Below are positions 57,412 to 64,000 of a DNA stretch of 64,000 nucleotides, piece by piece. The stretch comes from Saprospiraceae bacterium (lineage in GTDB: Bacteria; Bacteroidota; Bacteroidia; Chitinophagales; Saprospiraceae). The notes beneath the pieces were generated by a model. That model was given only the letters and a program-made list of their open reading frames with translations, was not told the origin of the DNA and made no database searches. Both the position numbers and the translations under genes were made by a program. The stretch covers positions 1 through 64,000 of the forward strand of contig JADKGL010000026.1 in the NCBI GenBank assembly GCA_016722295.1, written 5' to 3'. The first letter of the stretch is position 1; every line of letters starts with the position of its first letter.

Positions 57412-59739
57412 ATGCATTTAAACTGGCTTATTAAATTAGTATTTTTATTATCTATAAACGTTTGTGTAAATGCACAATACAAAAATTGTAATTTTTTATG
57501 CAATACAGATTTTGAAGATGATACACTTGTTAGCTCAGGTCAATTTGGCTTTTTTCATCAAGACAGAGTAAGTTGTTGGAACACCACTGCCACAGACAAT
57601 ATGATAGAAATATGGGGATCTGGATTTAATGGGGTTAAAGCTTATTCTGGAAATCAATTTGCCGAATTGAATGCCAATATGGTTTCGACACTATTTCAAA
57701 ATTTCAACGCAGCTTTAGGAAGCACTGTTATGATATCTTTTGCTCACAGAGGAAGAGCAGGAGTAGACCGACTTCGCGTTGAGATTGGTCCAACTACTGG
57801 TCCATTTCAAATATTGGGCACTTATACCGCAAATAATAACAAGTGGGAGTATAATACGATAAGTTACACTTTGCCAAATATCGGGAGTAAAAATTATACA
57901 CTCCGATTTGTTTCTGTTAGTGCTGCTGGTGGTAACATAGCAATTGGTAATTTTTTAGACGCCATTTCCATACAACTACCTCAACCCAAGATTAATGTTG
58001 ATATAAATAATGCAACTTGTCCCTTTAGCAATGACGGAGGAATTAGTATTATGTCTAAAAGTGGAGCACAACCGTTTCGTTATCTTTGGGCAGCACCAAT
58101 AAATTCCACTGACAGCACTCTTCAAAATATTCCACCAGGTAAATACTCTTTGAATGTCAAAGATTTTTATGGATGTGCATTAGATACCTCTATTGAAATT
58201 TTAGCTACACACAAAATAGATACTACAATTATCAACAAGTCTGTATGTAAAAGTTATTACTGGCCAATCGTTGATAAAAATTTTGAACAATCAGGAATTT
58301 ATTATGCTACCTTACAGAATAGATTTTCTTGCGATAGCATTATAGTATTAAACTTAGAAGTACATCATAATGATACAAGTATGATCACACACGTAGCATG
58401 TGATTCTTTTACTTGGACACAAAACAATCTCTCTTATTCAAATAGCGGAAAATATTCTTTTATTCTAAAAAATATAAATTCATGTGATTCCATAATAGTT
58501 CTCGATCTGACAATAAATAAATCTCATATTCTCACAGACTCAATACAAACTTGTGAAAAATATACTTGGCCTGTCAATCGAAAAGAATATGCCCAGTCTG
58601 GAGTTTATAATGAGCGCTTTGTTACAAAAAAAGGTTGTGATTCTGTTCATCAACTATTATTAAAAATTAATCAACCCAAAACCTATAAAGATAGTGCTAG
58701 AAGTTGTGTTAACTATACTTGGCCATACAATTTAAAAACATATACACAGAGTGGAATTTATTCTGACACTCTCATATCAGTGAATGGATGTGATTCCATA
58801 CATTATTTGGATCTCAAGATTTATTCACCTAAACAATACACTGACACTATTGAGACTTGTGAGAATTTTTTCTGGAAGGTAAATAATAAAACATATCGTG
58901 AAAGTGGACTCTATACAGCCAATTTTATTGACAATAATGGATGTGATTCTATTTACTATTTGCTGTTGAATATTAGTCCGCGATCCTTGACACAACAGAA
59001 GATCGTAGCTTGTAATAATTATTATCTAAAAGCAACCAATACAAACTATACTACATCAACCAAAGATTCTGTTACTCTAAATAATGCAAAAGGATGTGAT
59101 TCTATTATCTTATACAATATAGAGATAAACAAATCATATGACTTCTATGACACAATATCAATCTGCAATAGTTATACTTGGTCAGTGAATGGAAAAACAT
59201 ACAGTCAATCTGGCAATTTTATAGCCAATTATAATTCTGAAAAATCTTGTGACTCTACACATCATCTTTATCTTAAAATTAATTCTGGATATGCTTTTTA
59301 TGATTCTGTATTTACAGATAAAGATTATACTTGGCCTCATAATAACAAACTGTATAAAGAAAGTAATATCGATCAAGCAAATTTTATAAGTGTAAGCAAT
59401 TGTGATTCTATTTATGTTTTATATTTAGTAATTGTGAGGCGAAATGCTGAAGTTTATGTGCCCAATGTATTTTCACCTAACTATGATGGATTGAATGATA
59501 AGTTTACAGTATATTCAAATGACGAAGTAAAAATTATTGATCGACTTCGAATTTATGATCGATGGGGAGAATTCATTTTTGAATTAAATAATTTCCCTCC
59601 AAACAATACTAACTATGGATGGGATGGAACCTTTCGAAACAAAGCAGAAAATCCTGGCGTATATGTTTATACAGTGGACTGGACAGATCTAGATGGCACA
59701 AAGAGAAAGTTGTCTGGTGATGTAACACTGCTAAAATAG
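57412..59739 (+). CDS. Repeat-rich secreted adhesin, T9SS type B
   Basis: The 775-residue protein has a signal peptide ending CVNAQ (about 22). A jelly-roll-like N-terminal domain (about 25-190, NCNFLCNTDFEDD...GNQFAELNANM) is followed by an SprB-type module (about 195-265). About nine repeats of roughly 45-50 residues follow (about 268-690). Each has the form C-x-(S/N)YTW-x-(V/Y)N-x-KTY-x-(Q/E)SG and ends GCDSI-(x)-L-x-L. The gliding-motility-associated type B sorting domain (about 700-775) reads YVPNVFSPNYDGLNDKFTV...DRWGEFIFE. Probably a surface adhesin. Same repeat class as in the 23266-26877 protein. Confidence 0.88.
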   Translation: MHLNWLIKLVFLLSINVCVNAQYKNCNFLCNTDFEDDTLVSSGQFGFFHQDRVSCWNTTATDNMIEIWGSGFNGVKAYSGNQFAELNANMVSTLFQNFNAALGSTVMISFAHRGRAGVDRLRVEIGPTTGPFQILGTYTANNNKWEYNTISYTLPNIGSKNYTLRFVSVSAAGGNIAIGNFLDAISIQLPQPKINVDINNATCPFSNDGGISIMSKSGAQPFRYLWAAPINSTDSTLQNIPPGKYSLNVKDFYGCALDTSIEILATHKIDTTIINKSVCKSYYWPIVDKNFEQSGIYYATLQNRFSCDSIIVLNLEVHHNDTSMITHVACDSFTWTQNNLSYSNSGKYSFILKNINSCDSIIVLDLTINKSHILTDSIQTCEKYTWPVNRKEYAQSGVYNERFVTKKGCDSVHQLLLKINQPKTYKDSARSCVNYTWPYNLKTYTQSGIYSDTLISVNGCDSIHYLDLKIYSPKQYTDTIETCENFFWKVNNKTYRESGLYTANFIDNNGCDSIYYLLLNISPRSLTQQKIVACNNYYLKATNTNYTTSTKDSVTLNNAKGCDSIILYNIEINKSYDFYDTISICNSYTWSVNGKTYSQSGNFIANYNSEKSCDSTHHLYLKINSGYAFYDSVFTDKDYTWPHNNKLYKESNIDQANFISVSNCDSIYVLYLVIVRRNAEVYVPNVFSPNYDGLNDKFTVYSNDEVKIIDRLRIYDRWGEFIFELNNFPPNNTNYGWDGTFRNKAENPGVYVYTVDWTDLDGTKRKLSGDVTLLK

Positions 59740-59743
59740 TAAT

Positions 59744-59983
59744 AAGTGGAAAGTAAAAAGTAAAAAGTGGAAAGTGGAAAGTAGTAAGATAATAGTGAAT
59801 AGTGAAAAATTAATGGTTAAAAGTAAAATCCAATTAATCCCATAAATCCCATAAATCTTGTTCTGACAAAAATTAGTGCATAGATAAAAGTAAAAGGATA
59901 TTAGTTAAAAGAGCTTGACTAATGACTAATGACTAACAACTAATGACTAACAACTAACTACTAAAAAACTAACTACTAAAAAC
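59744..59983. repeat. Bipartite period-7 repeat between convergent genes
   Basis: 59744-59790 reads AGTGGAA, AGTAAAA, AGTAAAA, AGTGGAA, AGTGGAA, AGTAGTA in phase. 59916-59983 reads GACTAAT, GACTAAT, GACTAAC, AACTAAT, GACTAAC, AACTAAC, TACTAAA. A 125-base spacer with AATCCCATA repeats lies between. AGT-type is beside the plus gene, ACT-type beside the minus gene. Confidence 0.8.
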
Positions 59984-62556
59984 TATCCTTTCGACTTATC
60001 AAACGCATCCAATCCACATTGTAAAAATGTAGCATAATCATCGATACCATCGCGATATCCTCTCGGTTTTGCCAAAATTTGTTCTTGTGGAGACATCAGA
60101 ATATAAAGTGGCTGTGAGTTTTGTTCAAAATTGAGAATCTGATGATCCGCCCATTTATTGCCTATTGTGCGCAAAATGGTGTTTCTGTTTTTTGACAAAA
60201 TTTGTTTCTCCAATTTCTTTGGATCATCGCAATACAATGAGACTAAAACATATTTGCTTTCGATCATATTTCTGACTTTATCTGCTACCCAAATACGATC
60301 TTCTGTTCTCCTACAATTCTGACAAAAAATACCTGTGTAATCCAATAAAACCGGTTTGTTCATCTCTTTTGCATAGGTCAATCCTTCGTAATAATCCTTA
60401 AAACAATCGAGATTATTTGCACATTTGGTAAACGACATAAATCGAGATTTCAACTCTGGATTCACTTGTGGTGGTGGCAAAAAATAATTATATGTAGATG
60501 GTGGTGCGATACCACTCATAAGATTCAAAGATTTGTAAGAATTCACATCTTTTTTATAAATAAATCCTGTAGCTAAATACACTGTCGTAGCCAAAGAAGC
60601 TAGAGCAAAAAACAATCGTGTACCTGAAAGTTTTTTCAATGGACTATCGTGTGGAAATTTTATCCAACCAAATAGATATATCGTCATCAAAGCAAATATG
60701 ATCACCCATAAACCCATAAAAACTTCATATCCTAGAATATTCCACTTGCGCGCCATATCTGCATTGGATAAAAATTTTAAGGCTAAGGCTAACTCGAGAA
60801 ATCCCAACACCACTTTTACACTACTCATCCAACTTCCTGATTTAGGCAATGAATTCAACCATGCTGGAAATGCTGCAAATAATCCAAATGGAATCGCTAA
60901 TGCCATCGAGAATCCCAACATCACTAGGAAAGGACCAATAGTGGAAGAAGCAGATTGAACCAAAGCTGATCCTACGATAGGACCTGTGCAAGAAAATGAA
61001 ACTAGCGCTAATGTAAATGCCATAAAAAAGATACCAAGATAGCCACCTGAATCCGCCATGCTATCTGTCTTAGTCGTCCAAGAACTCGGTAATGTAATTT
61101 CAAAATAGCCAAAAAATGAAAATGCAAATACCACAAAAATCAAAAAGAAAATCAAATTGGCGATCCAGTTGGTTGCCAATTCATTAAGCGCCGTGGCTCC
61201 AAACAATGCGGTAATTAATAATCCAATCGTTACATAAATGACGATAATACTCAAACCATAAACTAAGGCATTGCGTAATGCTTTTTTTTTAGATTCTTTA
61301 GTAAAATAAGATACGGTCAACGGGATCATAGGAAAAACACATGGTGTCAATAATGCCAATAATCCTCCCAAAAACCCAAAAATAAATGTCCAAAAATGAT
61401 TCGTTCCTTTGATGAGTTCCTCGCCACAATTTCCTACAGGATTGACCAAAGTAGATCGCAATGTTGGATTGGTTTGATCTACCACATCTCCTGTAAAATC
61501 CAATGGAGGCAAAGCTCCTGTACTTCCTGCCATACCTTCATATTCTACCTTTCCATTTGAAGGATAATAAGTAAACGCTAGGGTTTTTGGTGGAAGACAT
61601 TTGGATGCATCGCAGGTCTGATAAGTGAATCCCCCCTTTACCGGTTTGCTTGGATCTAGGATTTCAATATCTTGGATGAAGTCAACTGATTTTTTATACT
61701 TGATCAATTTCATCTCAAAAATCTCATCGTAACCTTCTATTTTATGATCTGATACTTCTTGTAGATCTCCAGAGAGCTTGTAATGGTCACCTGCTTCCCA
61801 ATCTATTGATGATGGTATTGGACCATCCTCTCCTATTTTATTGGAGTATATATGCCATCCGTCTTCCATACTTGCTGTGAACTTTAGGCTATGGATTTTG
61901 TCTGATTTCTTTTCTGCGGAAAGACTGCCTTTTACTGGATCCAATATACCTGATTTATCTGGTGGTGGAAGTTTATGTTCTACTGGACTTGTCCCCAGTG
62001 GATTTGATTCAATTGCAGTAGTATTATTTTGAGCTTCAATTTGATTTGTGGGCATACCGCCACTGCCTTTTACAGCTCCCGCACTAGTATTGCCACTTTT
62101 AGCACCAATCGTAAAACTCATGGGTTTTGGATTGGGCGGGATGCAACGCTCACTGTTACAACTCATGTAATACACTTCACCATCGATAGCTTTCGTGGGA
62201 TCCGTAACTTTGACTTTTTGGACAAAATCAACATGATCCATATATTTTGCCACGACAAGATTATCAAACAAAGGTTCTGGCCCTTCCTTTTTCTTGCCAC
62301 GCTCCTCCACCTTTCCTATCAGACTAAAATGTGCCGCTTTCTTAAATGTGACTTCTGTAGGAGCAGCAGCATTTGGATCTGAGGTTTGGCTATATATTGA
62401 CCACCCTTTATCTATCGTAGCCTTAAAAATTAGCTCATATTCATTATTTCCTAGTGATTTTATCTCTTGCTCCCAATGCACTGGATCAAACATTTGAGCA
62501 ATACTAAGTACTTGAAAACCTAGAACAACTGCTAGGATAAAAAGCATTTTCCGCAT
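59983..62556 (-). CDS. DsbD-like thiol:disulphide interchange protein
   Basis: The 857-residue protein moves electrons from cytoplasmic thioredoxin to the periplasm. A signal peptide (about 1-20) leads to two DsbD-alpha-like domains (about 22-150 and 200-345), each with a cysteine pair near its end (YYMSCNSERCIPP and YQTCDASKCLPP). The CcdA-like membrane core (about 400-680, about eight helices) carries LTPCVFPMIPLTV and SFSCTGPIVGSAL. The C-terminal thioredoxin domain (about 720-857) has FCQNCR in place of the usual CxxC surroundings. The duplicated alpha domain is unusual compared with E. coli DsbD, which has one. Monocistronic. Confidence 0.92.
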   Translation of the reverse strand: MRKMLFILAVVLGFQVLSIAQMFDPVHWEQEIKSLGNNEYELIFKATIDKGWSIYSQTSDPNAAAPTEVTFKKAAHFSLIGKVEERGKKKEGPEPLFDNLVVAKYMDHVDFVQKVKVTDPTKAIDGEVYYMSCNSERCIPPNPKPMSFTIGAKSGNTSAGAVKGSGGMPTNQIEAQNNTTAIESNPLGTSPVEHKLPPPDKSGILDPVKGSLSAEKKSDKIHSLKFTASMEDGWHIYSNKIGEDGPIPSSIDWEAGDHYKLSGDLQEVSDHKIEGYDEIFEMKLIKYKKSVDFIQDIEILDPSKPVKGGFTYQTCDASKCLPPKTLAFTYYPSNGKVEYEGMAGSTGALPPLDFTGDVVDQTNPTLRSTLVNPVGNCGEELIKGTNHFWTFIFGFLGGLLALLTPCVFPMIPLTVSYFTKESKKKALRNALVYGLSIIVIYVTIGLLITALFGATALNELATNWIANLIFFLIFVVFAFSFFGYFEITLPSSWTTKTDSMADSGGYLGIFFMAFTLALVSFSCTGPIVGSALVQSASSTIGPFLVMLGFSMALAIPFGLFAAFPAWLNSLPKSGSWMSSVKVVLGFLELALALKFLSNADMARKWNILGYEVFMGLWVIIFALMTIYLFGWIKFPHDSPLKKLSGTRLFFALASLATTVYLATGFIYKKDVNSYKSLNLMSGIAPPSTYNYFLPPPQVNPELKSRFMSFTKCANNLDCFKDYYEGLTYAKEMNKPVLLDYTGIFCQNCRRTEDRIWVADKVRNMIESKYVLVSLYCDDPKKLEKQILSKNRNTILRTIGNKWADHQILNFEQNSQPLYILMSPQEQILAKPRGYRDGIDDYATFLQCGLDAFDKSKG

Positions 62557-62693
62557 GAATCGTATTTTAATCTATGCAAAATTAATAGATAATTTGTATT
62601 GTTTTTGTGTTTTATAATTTTTAACCGGAATTTAACCGAGGAAGTGAAGAAAATCATAAATCAAATTTGAATTTAAATTGTTATACTTCTATT

Positions 62694-63746
62694 ATGCAAA
62701 AGTGGATTTTTTATATTCTAATTTCAATTGTTTTTACTTTTTCATTTATTACAAAAAAGAATACAAAAACAAATGATGCACTCATTGATTTAGGTAGACA
62801 TTTATTCTTTGATCAAAAGCTGTCTGCTAATCTTTCGAAATCATGTTCTACCTGCCACGATCCGAAATTTGCCTTTACAGATGGTTATAAAAAATCAATA
62901 GGTATTTATGGCGATGAAGTGATGAGAAATTCTCCATCTCTCCTCAATGTTAAAGATCGCAGGAGTCTAACTTGGGCGGATATAGAACTGCATGATTTAG
63001 AAAAACAAATGCTGAAACCTATCTTCTCTACAACACCACCTGAACTTGGAGCAAAAGGCAACGAAAATCAAATTTTATCTAGATTTATTAACGATAAATC
63101 TTATAAAAAGAAATTTAAAAATGCATTTCCAAAAGATAAAAGCCCGATTACATTTGACAATATCATTTCTGCAATTTCAGCATTTCAAAGGACGCTCATT
63201 TCTGAAAATGCTCCGATTGATTTATATAGATCAAAAAAAGACACAAATGCTTTGAATCCGGATGCAAAGGCAGGAATGAATCTATTTTTTAGTGACCGAT
63301 TGAGCTGTAGTACCTGCCATAATGGTATTCATTTTGATAAAGAAACTCGAGGTTTTCCTTTTGCCAATATTGGTCTGTATTATTGTGAAGACATTTATCC
63401 TCAAGAAGATCGAGGTCAATACAATCATACTAAAGATAGTAATGATATTGGTGCTTTTCGAATACCTTCATTACGCAATATCGCATTGACTGCGCCTTAT
63501 TTTCATGATGGGTCAGCCAAGACATTGCGTGAAGTCATTGCCGTGTATTCTAAAGGAGGAAGGGAAATAAACTATGGTTCTTGCCGAGGCAATGGAGCAG
63601 ATAGTCCATGGCTGGATGGAAGAGTTACTAAATTTACACTAACGGAAACTGAAGAACATCAATTAATATCATTTTTACATTCCTTAACAGATTCGACTAT
63701 ATTTAAAAATAAACTTTATCAAAATCCATTCTTCCCTTCAGAATAA
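62694..63746 (+). CDS. Di-haem cytochrome c peroxidase (CCP/MauG family)
   Basis: 350 residues from ATG 62694, which gives the signal peptide directly (MQKWIFYILISIVFTFSF); an ATG 27 bases upstream adds a polar leader. Two haem c sites are present: CSTCH at 51-55 and CSTCH at 205-209. Family text includes LGRHLFFDQKLSAN, PSLLNVKDR, FRIPSLRNIALTAPYFHDGS and TLREVIAVYSKGG. Such enzymes reduce hydrogen peroxide in the periplasm using small electron donors; MauG-like oxidation of a protein is the alternative. Divergent from the DsbD-like gene, which could help haem attachment. Confidence 0.9.
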   Translation: MQKWIFYILISIVFTFSFITKKNTKTNDALIDLGRHLFFDQKLSANLSKSCSTCHDPKFAFTDGYKKSIGIYGDEVMRNSPSLLNVKDRRSLTWADIELHDLEKQMLKPIFSTTPPELGAKGNENQILSRFINDKSYKKKFKNAFPKDKSPITFDNIISAISAFQRTLISENAPIDLYRSKKDTNALNPDAKAGMNLFFSDRLSCSTCHNGIHFDKETRGFPFANIGLYYCEDIYPQEDRGQYNHTKDSNDIGAFRIPSLRNIALTAPYFHDGSAKTLREVIAVYSKGGREINYGSCRGNGADSPWLDGRVTKFTLTETEEHQLISFLHSLTDSTIFKNKLYQNPFFPSE

Positions 63747-63761
63747 AACAAAAGAATTGGT

Positions 63762-64000
63762 TTAAAAATAATTCTTGCGCGAATCAATATTCCAGCGTAT
63801 TCCTGTAAGTACAATTGTAGTATTCGTCTTTGGACCAGAACCAAGACTTTGTGTTCTCCTCGTACCATTTATGCTTACAAACAGATTTGGAAACAATTCA
63901 TATTGTGCACCAATACTAATTTGCAATACATCTTTTTCAAGTCCTTGACCTATCTTGTTGTTGTAATCACTCACACGATGGTCATCGTGTGATCTATTAA
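63762..64000 (-). CDS. C-terminal part of an outer-membrane barrel-like protein (partial)
   Basis: The minus-strand frame is open from the window edge and ends at 63762, so this is the last 79 codons or so of a longer gene. The visible strands (QISIGAQYELFPNLFVSINGT, NTTIVLTGIRWNIDSR) alternate polar and hydrophobic residues, and the chain ends in Phe (KNYF), as in outer-membrane barrels. No family can be named from this fragment. Confidence 0.6.
   Translation of the reverse strand, partial: NRSHDDHRVSDYNNKIGQGLEKDVLQISIGAQYELFPNLFVSINGTRRTQSLGSGPKTNTTIVLTGIRWNIDSRKNYF

Overview
The window comes from an AT-rich member of the Bacteroidota, most likely a Saprospiria/Chitinophagia-like lineage. 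The evidence is eight proteins with type IX secretion (T9SS) C-terminal sorting domains (six type A, two gliding-motility type B), many SPII lipoproteins, Bacteroidota -7 boxes of the TAnnTTTG type upstream of genes, a type III glutamine synthetase, a DUF5606 protein, and a paired DUF6443/RHS locus. I cannot name a species. There is no rRNA, CRISPR array, integrase or phage module.

Layout. 1-11.65 kb: two very large adjacent surface-protein genes of the Bacteroidota RHS/YD-repeat type. Both are broken by about ten frameshifts between the left edge and 8.77 kb, while the RHS core and its variable C-terminal tip (8.77-11.65 kb) are open. 11.65-20.2 kb: a secreted and lipoprotein block with a truncated lipoprotein, an LRR-like T9SS cargo, three lipoproteins (one a beta-helix), and a translationally coupled pair made of a clan GH-A-like secreted protein and an outer-membrane barrel. 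20.5-23.2 kb: minus-strand MFS exporter, DUF4349 lipoprotein and VOC protein. 23.3-26.9 kb: type B T9SS cargo. 27.0-28.2 kb: a DUF1016/YhcG nuclease pseudogene split by a 161-bp MITE-like element. 28.4-29.2 kb: rsmA. 29.4-34.5 kb: a 1694-residue HYR/C-type-lectin/GEVED adhesin. 34.6-42.6 kb: lipoprotein, an 81-bp tandem repeat, a HExxH metalloprotease, an S8-like protease, tRNA-Leu, low-complexity DNA and a large secreted FnIII/gingipain-like protein. 42.7-54.4 kb: mostly housekeeping genes (tRNA-Phe, an MtfA-like protein, rmuC, DUF3293, kdsD, a TIGR04283-type glycosyltransferase, MarR-YceI, DUF5606, DoxX, glnN, a CBU_0592-type membrane protein, thioredoxin, OsmC, yidD). 54.4-64 kb: a T9SS cargo whose signal peptide is out of frame, a Cys-rich lipoprotein, a repeat-rich type B T9SS cargo, a DsbD-like reductase, a di-haem peroxidase and a partial barrel protein at the right edge.

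How it works together: much of the coding capacity makes exported surface material (adhesins, proteases, a putative glycosidase, lipoproteins, barrels). DsbD, the thioredoxin and the peroxidase handle envelope redox. Housekeeping genes lie between these blocks. The most unusual non-coding signal is a set of degenerate period-7 repeats in three intergenic regions between convergent genes. In each one, AGT-type heptads follow the plus-strand gene and complementary ACT-type heptads precede the end of the minus-strand gene. All family assignments were made by reading the sequence; no database search was run.
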